NCBI GenBank assembly: GCA_015680685.1
Contig: MNCI01011971.1
Coordinates: forward strand, 172,846-236,845
DNA from: Gnetum montanum
Taxonomy: Eukaryota > Streptophyta > Gnetopsida > Gnetales > Gnetaceae
Direction of reading: 5' to 3'
DNA length: 64,000 nt
The notes beneath the pieces are model-generated. The model saw only the letters and a list, made by a program, of their open reading frames with translations, was not told where the DNA came from and made no database searches. Shown here piece after piece: positions 34,002 through 45,588 of the stretch. Within the stretch, counting starts at the first letter, position 1. Every line of letters starts with the position of its first letter. The position numbers were made by a program, and so were the translations under genes.

Positions 34002-34965
34002 TGCTGAATGGCAAGGTACCCCTACACTCAACCATATGAAACGAGTGTAGCACATGTGATCTAGTCGAACACCACAGATTAAATGCCTACATGCCCCATG
34101 GAACACTTAGGGTTAATCATTCATTGTCTTTCCAGACTTACTTGTAGTTGTCACGGTGTATGGTTAAGCAAGTCCGAGGTATATGATTTTTATAGTCTTT
34201 TCTAGTTTTTCACTTATGCTATCAAGGTGAAGGGTTGAGAAAGCTAACTAACTCTAACTAAGGACTAATTCTAAATTAAGTAGCGTTAGCATCCGTTTCC
34301 ACCTACCGTACACACCCTGAACTATGCAACTATGGCTACCAAACGCTAATCGTTACTGGGATCACCACACGTAATGCACATGCTCAAAGTGGTCGTACTA
34401 AGGCACTTAACTAGCCTAAACGTGATGATCAGCTGATTCCTTGACTATCCGTACACATCCGTAGATGCTCGTAATCAAGTCGTACTCATCCCGCATTCTA
34501 GGAGATAAGGGTGAGAGAGACTAATCACGATGAGTAGCCAATTCCTTGATTAGTAGTACACATTCGTCAATGCTCATAATCAAGTCGTACTCATGCCACG
34601 CTAATGTAGCTAATAAATAACATGTAATAAATAACAAGTAATAAATCCTATTCCATGCATTGCAAGGTTTATCCACAAAGCTCGTCTTTATTGCCGTACA
34701 CAACTTGCATTCAGGTATAAAGCTGCTTGAATAAAGATCCGTTCACTTGGGGACTTCTACTGCGGGCACATGGAAAATATTCTATCTCTGGAGTAATCAA
34801 ACTGCCAAAGTTTCCCTACTTTAAGCCTAGGATGCGAAATAAGGGTAGTGCCACCTCTTATTTATAGATTTGGCGGTGGACTGCGATATCGCATACGCGA
34901 CATCGCAGGGGACGACGCGATATCGCATACGCGATATCGCGGCTTGTGCAAATCGCGTCTCATCA
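34002..34965 (-). repeat. 5' LTR of element C
   Basis: 964 bp, plus-strand TGCTGAATGG to GTCTCATCA. TATA box TATAAATAAGAGG on the minus strand at 34854-34866. Three perfect GCGATATCGC palindromes (34883-34892, 34917-34926, 34931-34940) lie 17-75 bp upstream of it. The inner 100-bp duplication of the 3' LTR is present too. Confidence 0.9.
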
Positions 34966-34970
34966 TACTA

Positions 34971-35280
34971 CTTTGTATACCTACTTTTGATCAAAATAAA
35001 GGATGCATACTTGAAGGTTTAATTTATCCATCAATAAAACTTTCTCATAAATCAAACCTTTGTCCTAGGTTCTCAACTTCACCTTTATTAAGTATTTAAC
35101 CAATGGATATTCCAAAATATTATTATTATAGATTATGAACTAACAAATAGCACCAACTTTTAAGGACACCATCTCTATGTCAAAATAATTTCAACAATGA
35201 AAAAGGATTGTTAAAATGAAATTCAAAATCCATGTGTGAGGAGATAAAACTTAAATAGTTTATAACCTAGTATTTCAATA
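34971..35280. other. Intergenic, no feature seen
   Basis: AT-rich flank of element C. No frame or repeat partner found. Confidence 0.5.
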
Positions 35281-35747
35281 TGAAGGAGATGTTTTCTACC
35301 ATGCCTTGTCTATGTGATATACTAGCAACAACCAGTTTAGGAGAAGTTGTTTGGACCATTTATGATCCATGGAGCAAGGATGAGAAAATGAAGGCACTTC
35401 TGTATACCTTCTAATTTTCAGCAACAGCAATAAGGCAACCCAGACCACTATCAAAGCAAGGACACAATGATGGATCCTCTACAAGTGCCTCCACCTCAAG
35501 GCACAATTTAAAGATCCCATCCCATTCTAGTCCATCCAGCTAGTGCTCGTCAATTTTTTATGAACTTGTCCAAATTCTTTGTATCTTGCACAATTTTTTG
35601 TCATCATGCAAATACTCTATAACATGGCACTCAAAGTTGTCTACATTTTGTAGTTAGTTTATCAATCCCATACTCTCCAAATTTTGTAAACAACTTGATT
35701 CCATATTTGTTCATTGGAGGGCAAGTTTTTAGTCAATCATTGGGGTA
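35281..35747 (+). pseudogene. C-terminal remnant of the family E extra ORF and 3' UTR, plus strand
   Basis: Plus-strand wording 'GEVVWTIYDPWSKDEKMKAL' at about 35338-35400 closely matches the C-terminus of the minus-strand ORF at 4344-4586 ('DAVWTMYDPRSKEEKIQEL'). It is followed by a Gln/Ser/Pro-rich tail and, at about 35740-35747, a purine-rich TTGGGGTA directly before an LTR edge. It is a 3' end of the same type of element in the opposite orientation. No longer frame is open. Confidence 0.65.
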
Positions 35748-36345
35748 TAATAAAATCTAAGTCAATGTCCATTGATGTAGCTCCATCATTGCATCCTTGG
35801 ATGCATTAGCATATATGCATTAATGTTAACCTTCCCTAAGCCTATGTAAATGCACACACTATTCACATTTATGACATATTTGGTCATTCATATAATGAAG
35901 CTCTTTTAGTTTTCTTCCATAAAACTTAACAAAATTTCCCTCTTAGTGCTTGCAGTGTGAATTAAATTTAATATAGGAAGTTTTATTTGAGTGAAAGAAG
36001 TACTTAGATACTTTTGCATGATGGAAATAAAATTGAGATTTCTTTTGTTCATCGTACCACTTGGACTATCATTCAATTTACTTACAAGCATTTTACATGC
36101 ACTTTACTTTTCTTCACTTAAGAATTTGATATTTTATTCTATAGTAACGTGAGTACTACCACTTTGAGCATGCTATACTAATGCTTGTTAATCCAAATAA
36201 TGAATACCTGGTACACCTAGTAGTAAAACACTTGGTAACCCTTTGGTATTAGTATAAGTTTAAGGTGTGTACAAAAAGTGAGAATGGATACTCTACATCT
36301 AGAATAGTTTAGCTTATCTTTAGTAAGCAAAAAAAATTTAATTAA
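35748..36345 (+). repeat. Plus-strand LTR fragment, family D/E type
   Basis: Begins at the point where the purine tract ends (mutated TGATGA start) and carries the same words as 9227-9835, including 'CTTGGTAACCC' and a late 'CTAGAATAGTTTAGCT' region. Similarity is lost near 36345. Confidence 0.55.
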
Positions 36346-36609
36346 ACTTAATGTGAAGCATAATGTAATAAGATGCTACATAATTTTAACTAAAAGCATG
36401 GTAAGAAATAAATTCAAATCATGATTTGCAAAAAATATTCATTAAACTTGATGTGGAGTACAATGTTAAATTTGACATAAAAAATATTTGTTAAACCTGA
36501 TACAAGTACATGCATACATAGATGACACACATGTTAAGAGCTCATACACACAAATGATCCATGTATTAATGTAGTTGGCAACATGCCCGATTAGCACATA
36601 CTTCAACAT

Positions 36610-37352
36610 AATATTGTATCCCTAATTATTATTGTTATTTTTTCCTCTTTTATGCCATAATAAAAGTAATAAGTCCTTGCCTAACGATGGGAAAATTTTA
36701 AAAATTTCCTTCTTTAGCTATTTAAATTTTTCTTAAAATACAATTCAAATTTAATTTTTTTATAATCAATTTAAATGGAAGTTAAAAAAGACAAATTTAT
36801 CAAAGGTTTAAAAATCAAAGAAAAGCTTCAATCCATGGTAACTAATATTTTTGTTTTTGCAACTTAAAAAAAATTGTTTTTAAGTATAAGCAAATTTGAA
36901 TTCTATCTTAAGTAAAATTAGTTTAAAATTAAACAAAATGGATATTAAAAACATAGTGAATTCAATTTAAAAAAGGAGTAACAAATCTTTTCTCTTTTCA
37001 TAGTTAAAACAACAGAATATTGTATCCCTAATTATTATTGTTATTTTTTCCTCTTTTATGCCATAATAAAAGTAAGAGGTCCTTGGCTAATGATGGGAAA
37101 ATTTTAAAAATGTCCTTCTTGAGCTATTTAAATTTTGCTTAAAATACAATTCAAATTTACTTTTCTTATAATCAATTTCAATGAAAGTTAAAGAAGACAA
37201 GTTTATCAAAAGTTTAAAAATCAAAGAAAAGCTTCAATCCATGGTAACTGATATTTTTGCTTTTGCAACTTTAAAAAAACTTGTTTTTAAGTATAAGTGA
37301 ATTTGAATTCTATCTTAAGTAAAATTAGTTTAAAATTAAACAGAATGGCTAT
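36610..37352. repeat. Tandem duplication of about 340 bp with 66-bp spacer
   Basis: Copy 1 (36610-36948) and copy 2 (37016-37352) share TGTATCCCTAATTATTATTG at the start, 'AGCTTCAATCCATGGTAACT' inside and an 'AATGG.TATTAA' end. Identity is high, with few substitutions and one or two small indels. There are no TG...CA ends and no coding content. It is younger than the surrounding elements by divergence. Confidence 0.85.
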
Positions 37353-38063
37353 TAACTTAGGGCATCAACCTCCTTGTTATGCATAGCTTTAGAGGCAATC
37401 TATTTACAAAGTTCTACTTCTTAACAATGACATTTTTTAAGTCTCAAGGTAACTTGTATTATGTAAATGAATAAAAATCCATGGGAAAATAAAAACTATT
37501 TGATTTAACTTTTTATTTTCCAAAAAAAATCACTTCCCCCATAGGTGTAGTGGAGTAGTTGAGATGCTTATCTTAGGTTAAGAAGTTGTGGATTCAACTT
37601 CTTTATGTGCTAACACAAACCTAAAATTAAAATAGCTCCATGAGAATGCATTGTAATCATGAGCAATGTAAAAGCAATAAATTGACTTAGGAGCAACATA
37701 TCCATGAAAGACTGAAATTCACCAAGGAAAAACATAATGGTGGGTAAGTTGCAAAAGGAAGGTGTCTCGATTGGAGTGCATAGTATGCATAGCATGGTAG
37801 TTGAGATTTCTACTACTATTGGTGATATGCTCTAGACATCACCATGTCAAAGTACTACATTGGAGCACCTCTATATTTTTTTTTTGTTGTTGCTTAATCT
37901 AATGGCAAGGTGTAAAACTAGAGTAGAAGGCAGAGAATATAAAGCCCATTGGAATATCATGTGACAGCAAATACTGCACAAAAGGGTCCTTATTCCACTA
38001 GTGCTCTCTATTTTACAATGTGGATAAAGTTGCTTTTGCTATTATGATTTTGTGAATCAAAGT
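37352..38063. other. Left flank of element B, including a possible SINE head
   Basis: 37352-37500 matches 14976-15126 beside element A. The rest has no partner in the window. At about 37540-37605 'GGTGTAGTGGAGTAGTTGAG' followed about 30 bp later by 'GTGGATTCAACTTC' resembles the A and B boxes of a tRNA-derived SINE, but weakly. The last five bases, AAAGT (38059-38063), match the five bases after element A's 5' LTR. Confidence 0.5.
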
Positions 38064-38911
38064 TGATGAGTGGAAAGGTATCCCTATCCTCAACCATATG
38101 AATACAAGCATACACACATGATCCAATCAAATTCCAAGGACTAAGTGCTTATGTGCCTTTACAAAACATGGACGAGTTAGTCAATCATTGTCTTCCCAAG
38201 CTTACTTGTATAGCATGTTTGTATGGTTAAGTAAACTTGAGGTATATGATGTTTATATATAGTTTTATGTTTTATGTCATGGTTCTACAAAGGGAGGAGT
38301 GAACTAATTAAGTAACCAATTTAATTTAACTAATCGACTATGCTCTAACTAGTACTAACACTAGCATCTGTTCCCACTTTCCGTACACATCCTGAACTAG
38401 TGCAACACTACTGGGATTACCAAATGCTAATTGTTGCTAGGTTACCAAGTGTTCCGTGCATGATTAAAGTGGTCGTACAGAGTGTGCTTACTTGGGGGAG
38501 TTAACAAGGAGAGAGAGAGAACATTAATTAACTAAGGAAAGCATTAAATAACTATAAATAACATTAAATAAGAGATTTTGAATACTACAAGGCTTATCAC
38601 AAAGTTCATTTTATTTCCGGCCAAAAGGTGTGCTCAAGTACACAATGCTTGAATAAAGATTCATTCGCTTTATGACTCCTACTGCAGGAAATCAGAAATA
38701 ATTCTAACTGTGAGAAGGAAAAAAGGAAAGAGTTCAGGTAAGGAACTAAGACTAATTAACCAACTATTGCCAAACCAAGTGTGTCCACCTCTTATTTATA
38801 AGTGAAAAGACAAGATCAAATATCAGATGTTTGATATCGCTTGGAAGGCTCCAATATCGCATACCTAATATCACAGATGCGATATCGCGGCCCTGATATC
38901 GCGGCTCATCA
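38064..38911 (-). repeat. 3' LTR of element B
   Basis: 848 bp, plus-strand TGATGAGTGG to GCTCATCA, full length, so it shows what element A's truncated 3' LTR lacks. TATA box TATAAATAAGAGG on the minus strand at 38788-38800. GATATCGC words recur between 38831 and 38903. The polypurine tract follows at 38912. Confidence 0.9.
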
Positions 38912-40820
38912 TACCCCCAAGATTGAATGAAAACTCATCCTCGAGTTCCTTTCAAAATATTGGAAAGGTATGGGATTATTGACTGAATGAGAATTAATAG
39001 TGACAGGGAATAACAAACTCAAAGTGCCTGGTGAATGGATCGACAAACATATTACAAAATTTGTGTTCCTACCCTTTGTGGTGAACACTGTACATAGAGG
39101 ACATCCAGACCCTCATCTGACAGCTTGAAGAGAAAGAGAGAGAGAAAAGAAAATGAGGCGCGTTACTGCCAATGTCAGAAATGTGCACTCTATTGTTCAT
39201 CCATAGCTAGATGATCAAAATTATTCCTTGTGTAAATGCTCCAGCTCCAGTCCATCCCGAGTGTTTCCTCCTATCCTAGTTCATTGTTCATGTAATCACC
39301 ATCTATACACATAACACAATCACAAATTAGCAAGGATAGATCAACCATAATGTAGTTGATTCCTTGCCTCAATATAATTGCATTGGCTAGGTTGTGGGTA
39401 TGGTAGATACTGGGTTAGAGGTATTTAACTAATAACTACCCAAGGTGTAGGGGTGATATAGGTGATTGAATGAAAAAATTTGTAGTAGGGCCCCAAGACT
39501 AAGAGCGAACCTCCGGTAGTGATAGGCTGGAAAAACTAAAGGAACAATGAAGATGAGGGAAATAACAACAGTGAAGCCAATAAAGTGGATGTCATGGATG
39601 GGGATGAAATAAGAAATGGTTGATTGCAAAGAATGATTAAGGAAAAGAACTTAACAATTACACAAAAAAGGAATGCTAGTGGGTCCTCCCCAAAGCAAGC
39701 TCATGCCTTTTATGCCCTTATATACCTCCAATCAAAGAGTCCCTAGGCTCTTGGAATGACATATTGAAAAAAAGGTTAAGAACTTACCCAAAAGAGTTTA
39801 CTGAAGACTAACAATGCATCAACCAAGACGTAGACTAATCATAAAACCAGTAACAAGGTGGAATATGGAAAGAAATATGGAAGGGGAGGAGGAAATGGAA
39901 TGGAATACAAAGAGTGGTTAAGGTGATTGAATAAAATTCATCCCAGGTTCGGACTCACAAACCACATCCAGTGACCTCGCATCAATACATTTCACCAACC
40001 CATCCTCAAGAAGCAACAAGAATGCATCCATCGAGTCACCACCATTCCAAGGAGAGAAAGATAGGAAAGTAGGAAGAGAGAAAGGGCTTTAGGTAGAGGG
40101 AACCTTGAGGCATGGGTAACATGTCTTTCTAGTTCCATAACTAGTGTTTGTAGCCCATGTTTCTTTATTATGTCTAAGGGGTGTGCTTTGAATTCCCACT
40201 AGTTTTTTTTTTGCAAGAACCACACCATGAAAAGACTTATTTAGATTCATTTAGCTTCCTGATATTTGATCAATAGAGAAATGGCATAAAACCAATAAAA
40301 AGCATCAAAGTAGCCAAGAGAATAGCCAGCACAAGTGCATCGAATCCCCTTGAAGTCACACCCTTTTCGACCATTGAATCCTTTCTTGGTTTGAAGAATA
40401 CCAAGTGACCAATTCATTAATAAGTTTATTTAGAAAAAGGGACAGTATAGTTCCAAAGCCAGAGGAGACCATTGCATTGAATGGATGAATGGACGATGTG
40501 GACTCATTGCCTATTTTATTAAAAGAACCATATCTTAGTATCAACATTGAAGATAAAAGGTAAAAACCAAACATTAGTAATCAACATTATTATAGTCCAA
40601 CCCACCATCATGAGCACTTATTATATGATGAATGAAAGTAAATCAAACAAAGAAATAGTAAGAATGTGAATGATGGTGTAAAATAAAAATAGGTAAAATT
40701 GAAAATATTTGTAAAAAAATGTGTAAAAAAAATACAAAAGGAGCTGAGGGCTTATAATGGTTAGCATTGGTGGCCATCTTCCCCACAATTGAGTTGGAAG
40801 GAGGATATCCAAAATAGTGA
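38912..40820 (-). other. 3' non-coding block of element B
   Basis: Matches 15769-17750 of element A, including the GTGGGTCCTCCCCAAAG patch at 39671-39760 and the 'DGLVKCIDARSLDVV' wording at about 39960-40010 on the minus strand. No intact gene. Confidence 0.7.
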
Positions 40821-40829
40821 GCAAGGTTA

Positions 40830-41780
40830 TCCACCAATAGAGGTAATATGGATAGTAGTTGTTCTAGGCTCATGGAAGGGTTTGGCTTGTTGGATGTTGA
40901 CCAATAATTTCTTATTCGGGCTCTCAGTTTTGTAAATCATCATGGCTCCTAAAAGAAAAGTTGCATGAATAATATAAGGTCCTTCCCGCAATGTTTGAAA
41001 TTTAGTGCATTGTAGGCTTTTCCATTTGACATTGGTGTAATAGCCCCCATAAAATTAATTCCCCATATGTCGAAGGGTTCTAAAGGTTGAATCCACTGTT
41101 GTGGATCCTCCATCCTAGCAGTCATTCCCCCATCACGTTGGCAGTGCTCACAAGATTGGACAAAATGATGAGCATCCCAGAACAATGTAGGACAATAATA
41201 TCCTACAAGCAAGATTTTAATGGTCATTCATCTCCCAATGCAATGACCCCCCAAGAGCCTTCATGTGCATCTTAGATAACTTGTAATTGATCTACATAGG
41301 GAACACACCATTGAACCAAGCCATCAGGACACACTTTATAAAGTTGTCCATTGATTTCCATAAAATACTTGGCTCGATGGAAAAATTGTTGTTTCTTTTT
41401 AATGTCTAACTCTTGTGGTGTTTTTTGTGTAAGGATATAGGTAAGAATGCTGCTATACCAATTTGTTTCCATGGTTAATTGATTATTTACTACACTTGCA
41501 AAGAGGAATTCATCAGAAAAGTGATCAGAAAGTGAATATTCATCCTCTTTGTTGTTCCATCTTAACTGAGATAAATGATCAACAACAACGTTCTTGGTAT
41601 GATCAATCATTGTAAGATCAAACTATTGTAAGATTATGAGCCATTGTATGATGTGAGGGCTCACCATTGGTTTATTCAATACGAACTGAATTGCACTATG
41701 GTCTGTGTGTACAAATACCTTATAGCCCAATACATAGTTCTTGAACTTATCTAGTGCAAATACCACAGTCATTAATTCCT
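40830..41780 (-). pseudogene. RNase H and integrase N-terminal remnant, element B
   Basis: Minus strand. The RNase H tail and integrase linker are in 41272-41610 ('NVVVDHLSQLRWNNKEDEYS' onward). The zinc domain end and start of the core are in 40949-41227 ('CEHCQRDGG' and 'PFDIWGINFMGAITPMSNGK'). As in element A the frame then departs from the integrase pattern and most of the catalytic core is missing. RNase H above 41610 is broken by stops. Confidence 0.75.
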
Positions 41781-41899
41781 TTTCCGTTGTGATGTAATTC
41801 AATTATGCACCAACAATACTTCGAATTGCAGAGTGAATGTAATAGAGTTTTTTCTGGTCATCTAACTATGTAAGTATGGCTCCTAAAGCAAAGTTGGAC

Positions 41900-42700
41900 A
41901 CATCAGTCATTATATGGAAGGGTCTAGACCAGTCAGGAGCTTGTAGAATAGGTGTTTCTAGAAGCTTCTGTTTTAATATTTGAAAAGCTAACTCACATTG
42001 TCTGGTCCATTCAAAGGTATGTCCTTTTTCATTAGTTTAACTAATGGTTTTGCAACCCTTGAAAAGTTCTCTATGAATCTCCTATACTAGCGAGTGTGTC
42101 CAAGAAATGATCAAATGCATTTTATAGTTTCAAGCTTGTGTGTGATTCCTTGTATGACTTTAATACTATGCCTTCTTGGACCATTGAATGGATTTTTTTC
42201 CAATTCAACCTTAAATTGGTTTCAACACATCGTTTTAGTACTTGCTCTAATCAGTCCAATGCTTGATTGAATGCTCTATTCGCTGATGGAAGATACTTAG
42301 AACCAAATGTTGAAATGTTGTAGGAGCATTGCACAAGTCAAACAGTATCTATTTGTATGAAAATTTCCCCCAAGGACTTGTGAACGTGGTCATGGCTTGG
42401 TTTTCTAGGGCTATTTGGATTTAGTTGTATCCATTGTATCCATATAGAAAACTATAGTAGCGATGCCCTGCAATGGTGTTTAAGACCTAGTCAACGAATG
42501 GCAATGAAAAGTGATCATTGACTATTATCATGTTTAGTAGCCTAAATTCTATACACACCCTCCATTTGCATCCCTTTTTGGGAAAAATAACTAATGGACT
42601 AACCCATTCGCTATCAGCAATGGGGTAGATGAACCCAGCTTTTAGAAGTTGTTCAATTTCTTCTTTAACCACTTGCCTCAGCTCTAGGTTCAATCGCCTC
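41900..42700 (-). pseudogene. Reverse transcriptase remnant, element B
   Basis: The fingers piece 42487-42693 has 'EWVSPLVIFPKKGCKWRVCI' and 'FRLLN'. Downstream frames are shattered, but 'NAPATF'-like and thumb wording are recognisable by comparison with A. The YxDD box is missing at the same point (about 42260-42290). Confidence 0.75.
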
Positions 42701-43079
42701 TACGGTTGTCATTGAGGCTTTATGGAGGGGTCAGTGTAAATCCTATGTTGGCATATCCTAGGGTCTATTCCAGTTAATTCAGGATATGACTAAGTGAAGT
42801 CTTTGGACCATATGTTCACCATTTTAGCAGTCTCTCTTTTTATTGAGGAGCGAGCCTAGCATTAATAATTACCGATTTTCCATTTTTGAGAAATGTGTAC
42901 TCCACACCGATGGGCAATGGTTTTAACTCCAAGGGCTCTTACTTAAAGGTTTCATGGATTTCCAACTTCGCTCAGTTGATATTTTCAATGTCGAGACTTG
43001 GAAGTTAGCAATGGACTTACATATCAATGTAAGCACAAGTCAAACCCTCAATTGGTTTCATGCATATAGTTGAGTTGCT

Positions 43080-43620
43080 CTCTTGGTTAGCTATTAGCCA
43101 CTAGGTGCCTTCCTATCTTGTGGCTATTGCATACAAGAATCTTTGTATGTTAGTTACTTGTGCACACTACCTGCATGCAGGAAATGTTAAACGTTGTACA
43201 AACCAAGACTTCTACATGCAAATACACCCTATGTCATTGTATGCAATGCACGGATCTTTCTTCTTCGTGATCTTTCCAAACGTATTTTCCTTTGATATCT
43301 CTAGGGAAAGATCACGTATTCCTAGGCATGCCTCAATTGCACTTAGCCATGCTCTTCCCACTATGATTGGGAAGTCCCCCTTATAGTTGTTGACTTGAAT
43401 CACAAGGAAGTCATCTAGATATGACCATCCACAAATAGTGGTAACAATGTCCTCCGCTAGTCCTAATGCAATAGTGATGGGCTAGTTGGCCAACTCTAAA
43501 TGAATGTTACTCTTTTATAGTATAGGTAAGTTCCAAGCTTTGTACATCTCTTGAGAGATTAAGTTGATACCAAAACTTGAATCCAAAAGAGCTATTTAGG
43601 GCTCATTCCCAATGATTTGT
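43080..43620 (-). pseudogene. Aspartic protease remnant, element B
   Basis: 43212-43403 keeps 'GDFPIIVGRAWLSAIEA'. Upstream at about 43560-43600 the active-site region reads 'ALLDSSFGINLI', so Asp-Ser-Gly has become Asp-Ser-Ser. The frame is interrupted between the two parts. Confidence 0.7.
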
Positions 43621-43699
43621 AAATATATAAGAGGATTCCCAGGATTGGAGAATTTCCTAAGAAGATGGCCAGCCTTAATCCAATAAGTAGTGGCATGTG

Positions 43700-45588
43700 T
43701 CAACGTGACCGTGTGCGTTGAATGTGGTCTTTATTTTGATGGGAGTTCCGAAGCTTCGTATGATGGTGAGGCCTTGGAGAGTAAGCTGCTTGTGACTGTA
43801 AGGACTTGGTTGGACTGTTGGTCCTAAAGAAAGGTCTCTTCTTTATGTGTTTGTCTGAACCAATAGTAGGGTGAGGATTAATAGCCCTTGTAGCATTACA
43901 TTGCTGCAGCTGGGCAGTGAGCTCACCTTGCATGGCTAGAGTAGGTGGTAATGGAGTTAAGGGTGGAAGAGATGTAGGCAGATGAGAAGGATAGTATGTT
44001 TGTGGAACATCACACCTAGGAGAAGGATTTCTATAATACTCATGGGTTTGGTAGTGAGGTTCGGGGGAAATGTGACTAGAAGAGTCAAGTGGAGAAATTG
44101 GTTGCTACACGTAGTATCCATATGGGTTGGGTTGACAGTAAGGGTACTATTGATGTGGTGGTGTCATTCCCCATGATTTTGGGTGCTTCCACTATTCATA
44201 TTGCTCATTTGGTTGTGGTGAAGTTTCACTTGGATAATACATCAAGGGTTGATGAAATTTCCTTGGGTTACCTTGGGGATAAGGTAACCTTCAGGGTGTT
44301 TGCCTTCTGTTTAATCGTGGGTTGAGTGCATACACCCTAGACTCCTGCATATGTGAGATTACAAGGCAACATCCCTTAGCATGGTCATATTGGCATATCT
44401 CACATCCATCATCATTATCCATATCTGAATCCACAACCTCTTTGATGATAGTAACTTTTCCCTTACCTTTGTTATGTGCATATTCAACTTCTGTGTTTTT
44501 TCTCCTTTCTCAATCACTACCTTCCTCTCTAGACTCGTCTACTATTTTGAGCACTGTTTGAAATCTATTATCTAGGGAGTTCCACATTTTCTCCACCTTT
44601 GTTGATACTTCCGATGCAAGTTTTTGAATGGGCAAGGTTTTCCTATTCACCATCTCTTCAAGTGGGGACTCTTCTTCATCCTCATAAAATCTAACTTCGT
44701 TCTTTTAGAGGAAAGGATCTTTGTTATATTCTTCCACACTCTCTATTTTCATTGACTCAACTTCCTCTTTAGCAACTTGCTCTAACAATATTTGTAGTTG
44801 ATGGACCCTAAGATCAAATAGCCTTCCCTAGGCATAAGTCCCAAGGGTTCTTCACATTTTGTGCCCAAGCCCATCTATGAGATGACATAGTTTTTCCCTC
44901 TGTGAGCAACCATGGCTTGGGCAACGATGTAATAGTGCATAATATTAGCCCATGGTAGCATCCAAGGGTTCATGTCCTCCTTGTTTCCATCCTTGGATTT
45001 TCTTTCACAGGTTGGACACTCAAAAGCATGTTTGATACTTATCATTGAACAATTCTAACATGGTACTGTATTGGTGAATGGATTCTAGTTCTAAATACTA
45101 GTACCAGCTTTTCACTTTCTTGATTAGTGTCCATGGAAACAACTTGAGTTTTTTCCATTTTTTTTCTATTTTTTGCAAGGCACATGCATCGTGAAATGCT
45201 CGCAAATGATTTTGAGGATCAACATTGTATCCCCTTTGAAATTTTGGGATATTGTTCATATCCAATCTTTTGATCCTACTATCTTTTTGATGCCTCATTT
45301 GGATTCTAACAGCCTTAGTTATATCTAGCATACTTTGAGTAGTGAGTATGGTTTCATCGTGATCCTATTGTCGATGGCGTATATCATACCTATGTTGTTC
45401 CCTAATCTTCCTCCTCTCATGATGAGTTTCTCCAGAATTCCCTCATCCCCTTTCTTAACTACTTTGTCTATGATTCCCATTTCACTTACTATTATCCTCA
45501 GGGTCTTTTTCCATGCGACTATGTCTAGATCCTAAAGAAGAGGGTAAAGGAGATGATGAAGGTGAAGAAGAAGGAGGACCATCACCAT
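43700..45588 (-). pseudogene. Gag (C-terminal two thirds) and proline-rich linker, element B
   Basis: The capsid-like core is at 45098-45331 ('RIKRLDMNNIPKFQRGYNVD'). The zinc-knuckle-like motif is near 44360-44415, and the proline-rich linker is around 43700-44330. The N-terminal third is absent because the copy is cut at 45588 in the Ser/Pro-rich part of gag. Confidence 0.75.

Larger units (their letters stand above)
27661..34970 (-). mobile_element. Ty3/gypsy element C, complete LTR to LTR, pol-less (gag-protease only)
   Basis: LTRs at 27666-28621 and 34002-34965 are bounded by a perfect 5-bp target duplication TACTA (27661-27665 and 34966-34970). Total length is 7.3 kb. Minus strand from right to left: 5' LTR, primer-binding site (33981-34001), gag (31937-33859), proline-rich linker (31330-31936), protease (30911-31235), then directly the conserved 3' non-coding block (28634-30540), polypurine tract and 3' LTR. 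RT, RNase H and integrase are absent: protease runs into the 3' block near 30560-30660. It must have moved with enzymes supplied by a relative such as the A/B family. Confidence 0.9.
38064..45588 (-). mobile_element. Ty3/gypsy element B, second copy of A, 5' part missing
   Basis: Collinear with 15127-22498 of element A at roughly 95 percent identity by eye in sampled stretches. It has a complete 3' LTR (38064-38911), polypurine tract, 3' block, integrase remnant, RNase H, RT, protease and most of gag, all minus strand. Homology to A stops abruptly at 45588 inside gag, where unrelated family E sequence begins. The N-terminal gag, primer-binding site and 5' LTR are gone. It shares A's RT and integrase internal deletions. 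Confidence 0.85.

Noticed and set aside
37540-37605. A tRNA-derived SINE beside element B
   Set aside because: Box-like words exist, but no 3' tail or flanking duplication could be found, so it is mentioned only inside the flank entry.
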